From NCBI GenBank assembly GCA_033675265.1, contig JAUJYZ010001573.1, positions 186,001 through 250,000 on the forward strand: DNA of 64,000 nt, in the 5' to 3' direction. Every line of letters starts with the position of its first letter. Position 1 is the stretch's first letter. The translations under genes and the position numbers were made by a program. Shown piece by piece: positions 40,001 to 55,000 of this stretch. This stretch comes from Actinostola sp. cb2023 (lineage: Eukaryota; Cnidaria; Anthozoa; Actiniaria; Actinostolidae). The notes beneath the pieces are model-generated. The model ran no database searches and was not told the DNA's origin. It saw only the letters and a list, made by a program, of their open reading frames with translations.

Positions 40001-43000
40001 TTCTCATCTTAAAACAATGCAGAGAGTTGTTCTTACAGTCATAGTTTTAAAATGAATACTACAGTTCATAGCAATATTACTGTTATTGTGAAACTGTTAA
40101 TTAGGTTTCAGTGTTACAGCAAAAACTGCCCTATTGTTTTCGTGGTCATGACCTCTAAGGATCTCAACTGACATTGTCAACTGATTCTGAGGACCAAACG
40201 ATGCCAAAGAGGTCAGACTAACTGACCTAAGGAAGTCAGGAAAATTATGAACAACTATCTATAAATTGAATGTGCTATATTTGAAATAATTCAATTGACC
40301 TCTGCTAAAGAAGATATTGGAACATTTTGCTGTACGTTTTTAACACGATTTATTCACAGGAATTGTGACGAATCATTTGTTTATCACAGAAAATCATTCA
40401 AGATCTGAAACATATATACTCATTATAGTATCTAGAAGTTTATACTGATTAACCAACATCAAGATTGTATCATAGTTCTACATGTAAATTTACTGCCGCA
40501 TTTATATCATTAAATCATGACATCAATATCCAAAACTTCCAATTAATTATTATTTGATGTGCATGTACGTCATTGGTTGAAAAGGTGGTGCTGTACACTG
40601 ACTGACCTAAAGCTGCTATCACATTACACAACAGGGCTCACGGAGCAAGCTTAAAAGTGGTGGGACTAAAAAATCTTCTTCTATACAAGGGTCGCAATGA
40701 AAATATAAATTTTAAAATTTCCTTTAAAATGTTCCTATATGTGGACAAAAAAGTGGTGGAGCTATATATAGCCCCACCAGCCCCTCCCCTTCTCAGCAGG
40801 CCCTACACAATATTGCAGGTTTATACAGCTTATATATCATTAGAAGCTGACAACTGATGAACGCCAGCTGTCACTTTCACAATCAGTGTGGCCTACTTTT
40901 GGCCATTCCATTGGCTGATTTTAATGTTTTTTTTGGACACTTCATTGAGTACGGCCATCTGCCTACTTCAGGTTTTCTTGAAATAACGGTGTGGAGTGTG
41001 TCCAGGACATGCACAGATCGTGGTTGAAGCATGTTAACTTTCCATGATAGAATAATCAAGATGTGTGTGTACATTTACATGTAAAGGAGTGGTCATAAAG
41101 TGGAGAGGGGGTGGGCTGGAAAAATAAAATCTATCATCAAACTATTTTAGTCCCCCACCCCACAAAGTCAATGCCCCTTCCCTTCCCTCCCCTCCCCTCC
41201 TCTCCCCCTTATTATCATTTTAACTCAGCATAATTTGAACTGTTGCATCATTCGAAGAGCAATTGGAAGAGCCTTTTTGAAGCCCACTGCAGACCTCAAA
41301 AAATAATGTTATTATAGAATGAAACAAATTGAACATGTCAAGGAGAAAGTTGGTCAACTTAGAGAGGATGTAGACATTGGAAATGATGAAGGCATATTTA
41401 CATGTACCTATGACGCATCCCCATTGCAGTGCAAAGTTTTTACTGCCCACACTTTAACTATCTTCCCTATCATATCCAGCCCACCCCAATCTCTACTTTA
41501 TGAAAACAGAATGTTGGCATGGAAAGAGCCATGATAATTACTTGGCGTGGACTGCCTGTGGCAGACGCCAAGTCTTAAAATGGGCTTTTTTTGGTGTTAG
41601 AAGTTCCAGTCCATCCCTGCCACAGGAAGCCCAGGAAGAGCCGAGAGAATCATTTCATTCGGGGGGGAAAAAAAATCGATTTTCTGGTCCGTTAGTAGAG
41701 TAAACAGCAGGTCAGGACACTGATAGATTGCGTATTTATAACAAATTTTAACCTATCCAGTATAGACACCAGAGATACTTAGCTAAATGGCCACCTCTAC
41801 ACAATGGCCACCACTACACAATGGCTGCCTCCTAACAATGGCCACCTCTACACAATGGCTGCCTCCTAACAATGGCCACCTCTACACAGTGGCCACCTCT
41901 ACACAATGACCACCTCTACACAATGGCCACCTCACAATGGCCACCTCCCCACAATGGCCACCTCTACACAATGGCTGCCTCCTAACAATGGCCACCTCTA
42001 CACAATGGCCACCTCTACACAATGGCCACCTCACAATGGCCACCTCCCCACAATGGCCACTTCTACACAATGGCTGCCTCCTAACAATGGCCACCTCTAC
42101 ACAATGGCCACCTCTACACAATGGCTACCTCCTAACAATGACCACCTCTACACAATGGCCACCTCACAATGGCCATCTCCCCACAATGACCACCTCTACA
42201 CAATGGCCACCTCTACACAATGGCCACCTCACAATGACCACCTCCCCACAATGGCTGCCTCCTAACAATGGCCACCTCTACACAATGGCCACCTCTACAC
42301 AATGGCTGCCTCCTAACAATGACCACCTCTACACAATGGCCACCTCACAATGGCCATCTCCCCACAATGGCCACCTCTACACAATGGCCACCTCACAATG
42401 GCCACCTCCCCACAATGGCAACCTCTACACAATGACCACCTCTACACAAGGGCCACTTCTACACAATAGCCACCTCTACAGAATGACCACCTCTACACAA
42501 GGGCCACTTCTACACAATAGCCACCTCTACAGAATGGCCACCTCTACACAATAGCCACCTCACAATAGCCACCTCTACACAATGGCCACCTCTACACAAT
42601 AGCCACCTCCCCACAATGGCCACCTCTACACAATGGCCACCTCACAATGGCCACCTCCCGACAATGGCCACCTCCCCACAATGGCCACCTCCTCACAATG
42701 GTTACCTCTATGTAATGGCCAGCTTTTTTGTCCTGTCAACCAGCCTGCCCATACATGTACAATGTAGTTATTCAAACTTCCCCTCAACAGCTACCTCTAC
42801 ACAACAGCCACAACATTTTGTTCAAGGTGGCCATTGTGGAGAGGTTCAACTATATGACAATAAGAGAATGGAGGCCTCGCCACTTCAGACCTTTATTACA
42901 TAGGTTGTACTTAATAATAATAATATAAAGATTAATATAAAGATTGAGGTACTCACCGAGGTATCCTTTGCTTTCGTGGATTTTGGGTCGTCCATTATGA

Positions 43001-46000
43001 CATCTCCTCCAATTCCATCACTAAACCCAGACTTGCGTCCTCCATAACTTGTATCATCCATCCCTCCGCGCCCTGATATATTGCTTAGTCTACTTTGAGG
43101 TGAGTCACGCCCATACATTTGAGTAGGGCTACCAAATTGTCCACGATTGTCCACAGCTTTTTCATTAACACCATATCCTGACCCTGGACTTGAACCATAT
43201 GGTGACTGGTTTTGCCCACTTGGTCCAAGTCCTTGTTGAGGTCCCATACCTTGCCTACTGTCTTGGCTCCTATAGCTTTGCTGACTATCAGGTCTGTATC
43301 CCGCTCTGGCATCAGGAATTTTTACGGGAGCTGAACCAACTCTACTGTCTAGATGTTGTGGAGTTGTTTCTAGCCTTCCATTTTGAGTGGGTATCCTATC
43401 TGCCCTTTGCCCATCTTGTCCAGGATAGGGACCTTGCTGGTTAGGGCCATTGCCGAGATGACCATGAAGACTATTTATCTTGGGTGGAGATCCCACCATC
43501 CCTGTTCTACGCTCAGCTACCTGACCGGGTTGACCTGTATTAGGCCCTTGTGCTTGATAACCTTGAGGTAGAATTTGTCTGCGAGCCGATCTAGGTGTGC
43601 CCATTTGCTGTTGTCCCCCAGCAGGCTGTTGAGGCCCACCCATTTGCTGAGATCCACCCATATGTTGAGGGCCACCCAATTGATGATGTACACCCAACTG
43701 CTGAGATCCATCCATCTGTTGGTGTCCACCCAAATGTGGTGATCCACCCATATTTTGGGGTCCACCCATTTGTTGGTGCCCTCCCAACTGCTGTGATCCA
43801 CCCATGTGTTGAGTTCCTCCCATATGTTGAGGTACACCCATCTGTTTGGGTCCACCCATTTGTTGAGCTCCACCCATTTGTTGGGGTCCACCCATTTGTT
43901 GGGGTCCACCCATTTGTTGGGCTCCACCCATTTGTTGGGCTCCACCCATTTGTTGGGCTCCACCCATTTGTTGGGCTCCACCCATTTGTCTTCCTTGAGG
44001 CTGTTGTTGTTGAGGTCTAACTTGTTGGTGGGGTCCTCCCATCTGTTGTTGATACCCCTGCCTTGGACTCTGTTGGGTTCCAGGTCTACTTCCAGCCATT
44101 TGTGGTCCACCTTGAGGCACACCACCTCTTCCAACAGTTTGAGGACCATGGGTCGACCCAGGAGTAACCCCTCTGCCACCTGGCATTTGTTGTTTTTGTC
44201 CCATGCCAGGCTGCTGCTGGGGAGGAACACCTCTACCAGGGGCAGGACCTCCTCTTCCTGGAACACCACCCTGATTTGGTGGGAAACCTTGTCGTATTCC
44301 TTGTTGAGATGCTGGTGGGCCACCTCTGCCATAACCTTGACCCTGTTGTTGTTGCATCTGAGGGCGCACTCCTTGCTGACTTCCAGGGGCTATTGGTCTT
44401 GGACCTTGCTGTTGAGCACCATAACCCCTACTACCAGGAGGTTGCCCTTGCTGTGAGGAAAATCCAGGTCTTGCTCCTGGACCCTGCTGGGGGCCAAACC
44501 CTGGCCGTACCCCAGGTTGCCCACCTGGACCACCTCTCCCTCCCATTTGTCCATGAGGTCCCATTACAGGTTTACCGGAATAGTGACCCTTAGTGCCACG
44601 CCCTTGAGGGTGCATTTGATTAGCTTGCATAGGACCCCCTCTTCCTCTACCCCTCTCATCATGAAATGTCACTTTTCGCCTGCCCCTATGATCACCATAC
44701 CTAGCAGCTTCATCGTCACTATAGTAATGACCATAGGGGGTGCTTTGTATTGATTCTACTTCTTCATCAGACAACGACGGTCTCCTTAGGAAATTCTGTC
44801 TTTCATGTTCAATTCTTCTAGCCCTATCACTTTCATTTTCCATATTAGCACCTTTCCTAAAACTACCCCTAGCAGAACCCTGCCGTCGCATTGCTCTTTT
44901 GTCCTCTTCCGATGGAATTGCTTTAAAGTCACTTCCAAATTGTGAGGTAGGGTCATCTAAGGCTTTCATTCCAGGCTCTTTTGGTCCAAACCATGATCCT
45001 GTCTTGGTTAAAACTTCTTGTTTCTTTTTACATACAAGGCACAGCCATTGAACCTTTGACAAGAAATAAAAGCATTCAATTAGCTTCTAGATTTATGCAG
45101 TATCACACATCATAATAATGTGACATAACACTATATTCAAGTTGAACAAACCCTAATATCCATCAACACTTTTATTGAATAAGGGTTTATCAAGTGTACA
45201 TGCAATACCCACAACTGTGGTTCACTTTTTTTTCTGTGCTCTAAACTTCCCAAGTACATGTACAGCTTCCAAAGTGTTCATATGATAGGTGTACACATTG
45301 TAAACACAGTACTGGTCTGTTCCAGTACTTTATTTGGAAATACATGGCCATCCTGTTATACAGGTGATAATATTCAGGAAAAATTATCGATTGTGATTAG
45401 CTAAGAGCAGTGCATTAAAGTGCACAAGGCAATTTACACCAAGGTGTAGACTTCAGTGATTATTATTATAGGTAATCATATGATTTTCTTGTGTAATTTG
45501 GGATTAATTGGGATTCCTGCAAGAATGGAGTAAGTGACTAATTGTGATCAAAACCCAAATTCTCCTTTGAAATTCAAAGAATCTGGAGGAGAATTTAGAT
45601 TTTGATCAGAGATCACTTTAGAAGTTGTTCTTGCAGGGAGCCTTTTGAATATGAACTCGCACGTTTTTCAAACAGTCAAATTTTGGACTCTTTTTTGAAA
45701 AATGCACTAGTTCAAAATAATCTTAAATTGCAGTCATTTAATCGTACGTAAACCATACTATTACCTATAATATTGATAAATATACCTACCCATGAGAACT
45801 GCATGACTGTGTGCATTAATCATTTAAAATACATGTTACGCTGTTTGCATTACCACTTGAGGCAAAAGTCAAAACCTCTGTCAATCATAAATATCAAAGA
45901 TGCTAAATGCCGCTTCTTTGACATATGATTGACCAATTCGACAAATGTTCATGTGGATTACTTAATGTTATGGTCATGAAAATGTTTCAACACTGTTGTG

Positions 46001-49000
46001 GTTTATTTATTTATTTTATTTACCAGATAAGTCTACACGCTGGTTTTGCTGTACAAACTTACTCATTTTTGCTCACATTTAGGGAACCAAATAAAATAAC
46101 GAGTTACAGTAATTTAGATGAAAATTACTAAGTTCGTACAGTAAAACCACAACAACGTCCAAACATTTTCGTGACATGAAGTAACCCACGTGAGCATTAA
46201 TGTTGAATCCTGTGAATTGCATTAAAGTCATGACTTTCGTCTCATGTTGTGGTGTGCACAGTATTGCGACAGCAGTAAGTTGTTGGTACTTGTAAATATG
46301 AGTCCATGCAGTTACTGATAGACTCATGAAAGGATCAACAAGTCATCACCGATTCAACACTGCCACAACTTATTAACAAAGGCAAATACTTTTCGTTCTG
46401 GCCAGACAGAATGAGGGTTTATCATGTAATTTCAAAACTCATAGGACAAAAAAATGCTCATTGAAATTAATAAAAATGTCAAGTTTGGAAACGATCACTT
46501 CACAAATTGCGAATATATGAATTTTCAAATATCGAAATTATATACCTTCGCAATTTGTGAAGCAATCTTTTCCAAACTTCACATTTTTACTCATTTCAAC
46601 GAGCTCTTTCCAGCTATGATAATCATTTTTTTGTCTCGTATAAGTTTTTAAACTACATGATTTTAAACCCTCATTGGAAATATCTGTGCTACATTAATTT
46701 AAGACCCGCAATCATTTTGGAATCATACATGACCATTTTGTTTGGCAAGTTCTTAATTAGACACACTAATGTACATGTAGGTGTTACGAATTTAAGAGTT
46801 TTAGTGATTTGATGTACTTTTAAGTTCCATATCATTTTTAATTGTCAGTAAAGGTTTTAAAAATTAAAATCGATGGTTAGTTTACTTTGCAAGTTTTTTG
46901 TGTTTATTTGCATTTGGTTTTATCCGTTTAGAATGAATTTTGAAGACTGAAGAATAATGGTTTTAATGTGTTGATGATGAGAAGGTCATTTAATGTATTT
47001 ATAGAAATGTTTAATGTGTTTGGTTCATTTGTTGTTTATACACGTAGTTTGGACTTACCTGTAAATTAATTAATTGTAGAACCCACGTTAAATAAAGGCA
47101 ATAAGTCTTACGACAAAAGATAGTTAAACATTTTCGACCGAGGTCATCTTTAGAATGATGATATAGGCGAGATACTTAGAGGATTTTAAAATCCTACTCG
47201 GTTTTAACTATCTTTTGTCGTAAGACTTATTGCCTATATCATACAACATTTAACTCTTGGCGTATTATGATCAAATAAAGTATTATTATTATTATTATTT
47301 GTTGTTCAAACTAGCACCAGTTTGTATGTATAGCAGCCATGCTAATGACAATTTGAAAACACTTAATACAATATTAAATATTACATTCAAATCTATTTAG
47401 CCGTACTTTAGGGATTATATTTTAATGTAGTTTTCTGTGGCTGAACTTTAAACAAAAATACTTTTAGCTTAGAATTGTTTTGCAGAAATGTTTTACGGTA
47501 TTTAATGATCGTCAGAGTTTATTCAGTAATATATTCAGTAATATATTTAAGAATTTTATTTTAATCTTTTATTTCATATTTTAGTTGTTATTTTAAATAC
47601 CTTCAGTTAATTTTAAAATTTTATTTCATCATCTAAAGATGAACATTGTAGGTTATATTTTAATCTTGAGATTTTTGATTTTCAGAAAAAAAAAATTAAA
47701 AAATGTATTTTCAAGATGTGATATATGATTTTTAAATTTTTGTATTTTGTATTTTATGTTTATTTTCTTTTAGTATTATATACAGATGTTGAGTATTATT
47801 TTTAGGTTTATGATTGAATCACTCTATCATCCTTTTAGTTGGGTTTATTTAGGAAGTCCTCAACACCACAAATGTTTTTTTTCAAAATGAATAAATTCAT
47901 TTGTAATGCTATTTGAATTTACAACAATCCCTTTCCTTTGCACCAAATGAATTCATCCTTTGACTTTAATTTGGTATTCAAAAAGTGATGCTGTTTCAAA
48001 CGCTGATAACACAGTTTCCAACCAAAATGCAAGAAGCGCATAATAGAGAAAGCTTATCTGTTAAGCACAAGTATTTTAGCTGCATTTTAGGAAGACAATT
48101 TGTTGGAAGACAAACACAGTAGACACATTAATGTATTTATGCAAGAACTAAAGCATTGAATCTGTGGAAGAAAGCATGACAACAAGACAGGAAGACAAGA
48201 AAGATTGAGAAAGAACAGAACAGACCTCTGGTCCAAGAGCAAGAGTTTTGAAGTCTTGAATCAAGTTGGAGATGAGAGAAAGACCCGGCGCTGCCGCTGA
48301 CTGAAATGAAATATTACAGAGAGAGTTAACACATGTAGGATTAACTTATAGGAGAGGATATAATAGAGCATTTAAAATGGCTGTAGAGTGAAACATCACA
48401 TTTTAAAACACAGGTTTTATAGATTACATCATTTAGGGATTTAGCTGCAGAAGAGAACATTATATAAGCTTAAATGCAAATGATTTCCACATTTGTATAC
48501 TCTATGATGTACACATATAATATCTAACACAATACATTCAATGTGACAGATTTGTTCAAAGCAAAATCAGAACATACATTCAAGTTACACAGTATATTGT
48601 ACAGTGCTCAAAGCTTGGAATATAATCCTTGCTGTCAAACCAAAAGGTCCAAGTAGTGACGGTGATGATCTTAAACTATCTTGGTTTAAACTCTAGTGAA
48701 ATATTAACCAATCTTTTGAGATGTATTTTCATGAGCTGTGACTACCCACAGTTCTGCTTGGGCAGGTGTTTATGACACACTATTCAGTACAATTATTACA
48801 CCACAATACTGTCTACCAACATCTCCCCGCTCATTATCAACATACTTTGCCACGTTCAAAACGTTCGAACCCAATTAATTCAGATTTAGAAGTGACATAC
48901 GGTATACCCTGAAAATGACTTAGAGTAGTAGTAGCTTCTCGGACATGTTTAATAACAGAGCTATATTTCTAGTTATGGCTGGGAGGTGCTTTAATATCTC

Positions 49001-52000
49001 AGCAGGTTTTCTAATCCAAAATGTTGATCATATATCTGATCAACAATTAACATAAATGATATTTATCACCCATTGTTTAGAAGCTGTATATTTGACATAC
49101 ATATTATGACTGTAACAGATACCTCTTATTCATTACAAGGAAACTGACTTTAGTGTCAATCAATCTCATGATATTTTTTAATGTTTTTTCTCTCATGATG
49201 ACATTTTAACAAAATAAAATAAAATTTAGATTTTTTTTTTTGGAATTAAGAAAACATTTTTCTCACATCTTTCTCTTGCATTATTAGTCCCTTAGAATCA
49301 GAGATTCCCAGCGATTGTCATTGTTTCCTAGTCAGGAAGCAATGAACGCAGTTTTTCTTTTATGATTAATTTAGCATTTCGCTGGACACATCCTGTGTCT
49401 CTCTCTATACAACCGCTAATAAATAATATATATAATTATAATGTACAACCAATTGCAAAAAATATGGCACTCAAGTATAATATAACATATCGATATATCA
49501 GGTGTATTATGGGTAATTGAATAATGCCCCCTAAAGCAGTTTCACACTAGTAAAGTTGATGGAAAGCTTTAGGATTGTGATGGTGTATTTTTGTCTCAAG
49601 TTTGTTGTCAAAATATGTCTAGGTTCCGTTCATTTATCAAAAGATTTTTTTCTTCAATAAAAAGCTTGTAGTAGAACATTTCTAAGTTTAATACCCATAT
49701 ATAGATGACTGAGGGAAGAATAGAACGAGGTTAATAACTAGATATAGCCCGGGTCAATATCTGTATATTACCCTTGCATTCGTAATGAGCAGGGCAATAT
49801 GGGATATAAAGCCCTACAAAGAACAAAGAAAACCATGTCAATCAGATAATAAGAGGCATTAATGCCCTGTAGAAATCTGTAATAATGCCCTGTTAACAAC
49901 TCAAAAAACAATATCCTGATAAAATTACGTCACAGTTATATAATAAATCCCTTATTAGATGTTTTCTCGGGTATTACTGGCTGACATTTTACTTGTTGCT
50001 CACATTTTAAAAATACATTCTCAACTCGTAAAATACCCAAGAAAACATATAATAAGAGGTATGTATGTAGGTCTAGAGGTTAGGACATATCTCATAAATA
50101 TATCAATTAATTTGTTTAAAATATCTTAGTTTTTTTTGAAAATCAATACTAAAACACTATTATGGAAGGTTTTTTAAAGCTCTACACACTGCATACTTTT
50201 TGAATCTGTATTATTAATTTAAAAGTACTTGATGGAATTAAGGAATTAGAATATTAGAATACATGCAGGTAATGTTAATTCGCATAGGAGTTTAATTAAA
50301 TACCAACTACATGTAGATAGTATTCTTTGAGGTTTGAAAATTTGCCAGACATTGACAAAGCAAACAGAATTAAATTGATCCATGTCAAAAAATTAACTGA
50401 TAAATATTAAATATTCCACATGATTTACTTGTAGGGACATTTGCAGGGAAGTACATTTAAAATGATTTTTTTCCTGAAATCTGACATTGTGATATGACTT
50501 TTAAAAGAAATATGTAGAAAATGGGGATTTTTATATATTTTTTATTTTTATATATTTTATATATTTTTATTTTATTTTATATTTTGAGATTCACATGTTG
50601 AAAATGGGGATAGTATGGAGAGTATTTAGAGAAAATCCATGTGACCTGTCATGCCAAATTAACACATTGAAATAACATCAAAACATCGTTCAAATACCAG
50701 ACAATTTTATCAGGCAACATTAATATGTGTGTTATCAACACATGTGACCCAAAATATTCCTCAAAAAGAAACTACACAATTTTTGTGAGAATTTTATAAA
50801 CTCATTCTAATTTTAAACATCAAATTCATGAAGGTGTGTGTATTTTTTCGTTAATTCCCTGTCGATCATTCAAAATGAATGAAGTTTTTTTAAAATTTTT
50901 ATCACATGTGGTAGATACATGTATATAAGAATTTCATACTAGGTATATAATCAGTTATCTATATTTTGCTCTTCTCCTATGTTTATCTCTATATATCTAT
51001 ACTGTAACGTCATGTATTTCTTATATGGTGAAAATCATTTAATTTTTTTTACATGTACACACATGTATCAATTGCCCTATACCACTATGACGTGACGGCT
51101 TGTTTATGAGGGGGACAGAATCGTGAAGAACAATAGAAATTTGAACTAAATGACTGCTCTGCTGAGGTTCGCTTGATTTCAAAATGGCTAGTTTCCAGAT
51201 ATTATGTTCATGATGCTTTTCCCACAACATTTACTGTGTTTGGTGACTTTTATCGCTTTCAAACGGTCTGTAAAATACATTTATTTGGGAAATCCTTTGT
51301 GTTGCTGCTGTTTTGTCCCCCTCTCGCGACCATGATCCTTAGCGTTTAAACAATAGATTGTTTTGTTGTGACGTCATAGTGATATAGGGCAATAGTGCCT
51401 TGATGTCGAGAAGAATAAAAACATAATGAATTCCAAGTGGAGACTGGACACTAAAGGTGCAATCATTTCTTTTAAACCAATGTGGTTTATTTTGAAGCAA
51501 AGCAATCTTAAAGTGTGCAAAATATGTATATATAGCCATGAAGTGGGTAAGAAATATGTAAAATCATTAGAATATATTTTTGATATAATTATGACTTCCA
51601 GTCTCAAAAACGTATGCGAGCGTTAAATTGCAGAAATTAAGATGTGCATGAGCAATGCCTGCAAACCTCCTTAAATGCTTCATGCAACTACCACTATGTG
51701 TGTATTTAACTCTGCGAATCCTCTACACAAGACTGGTGAGCTTGCCATAGATTTCCATCAATGATAAACACCATGGTTCATACAGAAGAAGAGAAATCAA
51801 GGTCTTTCCAAGGACCAAATATCAATTTTCAAGGACTACGTCTAATTGAATAAGTACGTCAGTCAATCATGATCAAAGATTCCCTTGCACAAAAAGCACA
51901 CTTGGTGGGCCAGCCGTGATTTCCAAGGACGTGAAATAGAGGCATTTTAAGTTTTATTTCCAATAAGGACTGTGTGCATATTCAAGGACTATTCAAAATC

Positions 52001-55000
52001 ATGATAAAAAATCAAGCACTTTTCAAGAACTCTGCCAATAATTCAAGGACTTCTCAAGAAGGTGAAATTGATGTCCTTTTCTAGATTGTACAATCCCTGA
52101 ACTACTCTGCATGTGGGATGCTGTGATGTCTATAGCTTTATAATGCAAACTAAATGCCACAGCCACTGTGGTGTCATTAGGGGTCAGGGATTTTCCCTGT
52201 GCTACAGCGAGCATACATGGCTACTTTTCAAGAAAAAAATGTGAATTACAGCTAATTTACGTCACGCGTGATCAGTAATTCAAATATTTGAAATCAACAT
52301 TTCAAATAACGGTTTGAACATTTCAAAGTCCAACTTAATCTAAAAACGTTCATAAAATTAAAATTTAATTGGATGAAAATTTGTGCCAGCTAAGCCTACA
52401 TACTCTGCAATCACAACAGCCTGAGTAAACAGGTATCTGGTACTTTTTTCTAATAGATATATTCGTGGAGATTTGATTTTTCTGTCTGAATGTTCGAGAC
52501 TCGAGTCTAGACTTCAAAACTTCATTTGAATGTTCCGATTTACTGGTCACGCGTGACGTAAATTAGCTGTATAAAACAAGTAATCAATAAATCCAATGGC
52601 TATATGTACATGTACTTAATCCATCGTTCCCTTAGTGACACCCCAAACAGCTGTTGTCTTGACAGGGTGTGTAGTAATCATTAAAGTCATGCAAACGATG
52701 GCCATGCAACAATAATAACACAAATATTTATTTGTACATTAAAGAGAGAAAAAATTCATGTAAAATGAAATACTAAGAATAAGATAAATTTAGAAAATGT
52801 CATCATGCGTGCTTTTATGTGCCAGTATGCCACAGAAGGCAACGTTCAGCTCCTAATGCTGCATTATGCACTGCAGATAGTTATTAATTAAATATGTGCA
52901 AATTTAGCTCTTTTAACGTTAAGCAGTCAAAGGTTATAGCACGTATTTGAATATGAGTTGTTAAGCATTTTGTACAGGTGGTTAAAAACATTTACACTAC
53001 ACATTTGGTAGCATATTTTAAACTATTTAATTTTAATTATCGTGGTGCCATAATTTTGTAACATCGTTTATGGCGACTCTCGTGTCACTAGATTTGTATT
53101 TTTGTTGTGCGTGCTTATCTTTCCATAGCGTGTGTTGTAGATTACATGTACGTCAGTCTGACATGCGCAAGAATGACAATCTTGTGGCTTATATAACACG
53201 TGTGGTTTTACTGTGTAGTTGTTGGGCAAGATACAACAATTTAGCGACGATGAGGATAAATCAGACACAATATTTTTGGTTTCAGTTTAAGTTAGAAAAC
53301 CTCACTTTTGTACAGCGTAACATATAGTACTACTACTACTATTATTACTACTACTACTAATAATAAATACTACATGGACCATTCATAAATTTAATACTGT
53401 AGTTTTGATCAATCAAGTTACCCTCCAATGTTATGACTGACAGAACATAATAGTTCATCACGCCTGACTGATCGCAACACTCATATCAAACTCATTATTG
53501 ATTAACATAATATTCACTCTAGGGCAAACAAACAAAATAACGTCTTACTTTTGCAGATCGTCAAAGAAATTGATGCCGTTTCTAAAGCTATTAGGGTCAC
53601 TTATTAACTGGCTGCAGGCATATCGTTATTTCGAGATTTCTATATTCAGGTATGTTGTTACATATTATAACTGATATTGGCAAAACTTGAACTTGAATCA
53701 ATGAACTTGAACAAGAGTTTATATCACGGTCTAAATTCACAAACGGATATATATATATATATACATGTGTGTTGTTTATAATTGTTTAGTTGTTTAAACA
53801 AACCATGATACAGTATACTTGTGGGGTAGAAAAGTTAGATTACAAAATAATCCCTTAACTTCAAAAGCAGTCATGTGATACTTGAATAATTATCATTATT
53901 ATTATTACCGTATGCATGCAAACTGCTTTTGATATTAGCAAATGAGTTGAAGTAGCTCTCAAATAATGCTGTTTAATTTCGAGATGTTTTGCATGTACAT
54001 GTATATATTACATGTACTTTGATTCCTTGAAAGAGTTTTTTCCTTCAAGTTTATTCTTTCTTTTTGTCTTTCTATCTGTTTTTGTACATGTACACGGTGG
54101 ATTAAACCAAATCCCTCCAAATTCCTTGATTTTTAAAATATAAAATATATCTAAATTTGCTCTCAAAAGCTACTGGTGCTCTTTCACTGGCTGGCTTGAC
54201 TTACAGCATATTGTATCATACAAGTTTAACAGCTAATGGTAATAATTCACTGTTAAGCCATCACATTATCTCTTGGTAAGGAATCTTGAGAATTTCGTTT
54301 TAGTTTGGAAATGTGATGAAGTTGTTTCGATAATCTATGCTACCTGTTTGTTTGGCTATCAGACAAGTGTGTTGTGAAATGTTTGAAGTTGTTTGCCAAC
54401 ATCTCTTTCCAAATACTCTCATCGTTCTACACATTCCAAAACGATATATACACATTGCTACAATCAATATTTGTCTGTGAAGATATTTCAGTGGATATTG
54501 AGCTGGTTTTCGCAGGGATAATTTGGTTGATGCTTTTGTGAATGTTAGTCTTCTTGAAATCCTCTGGCTAAAGTGCTTTCTGCTATTAATCACACTATCT
54601 ATCAACATTGTCTGGGATACTAGTTATGTAACACAAACAAGGCAAACATCCTCTTGGCACAGTTAATGCATATTGGAAAATCAATTCTTGTCATTTTATT
54701 TATTCTCAACTAGTTGTTTGCCCAAAGAAACATATTTATATTGGAAAATATTTGAATATAAGTATTTAACCAATGTCTTATAGCTTGACATTTGACACAG
54801 GTGAACGTATGTGCCAAACAATTCATCCACAGCGACCTGCCAAATTTCACTGCAAAACACACTCAAGCTCATACTCTTAATTATTCTTATGGTGACATAT
54901 CATTAGTCATGTGCATATTGTACATATCCTTATCCTGTATTTGCAAGTCTATATAACTACGTTGTACATGCATGTACTAGTGTGGTCAGGGCTCTCAATG

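Noticed and set aside
41882..42554. His/Thr/Trp-rich 119-205 codon frames
   Set aside because: Intronic ACACAATGGCCACCTCT minisatellite, open on both strands.
43517..44456. 271-codon minus-strand frame (NKWVEP repeats) and plus-strand frames of 141-216 codons over exon 3
   Set aside because: Shadows of the 18-bp coding repeat; only the frame joining the zinc finger in phase and continuing through the exon has RIM context.
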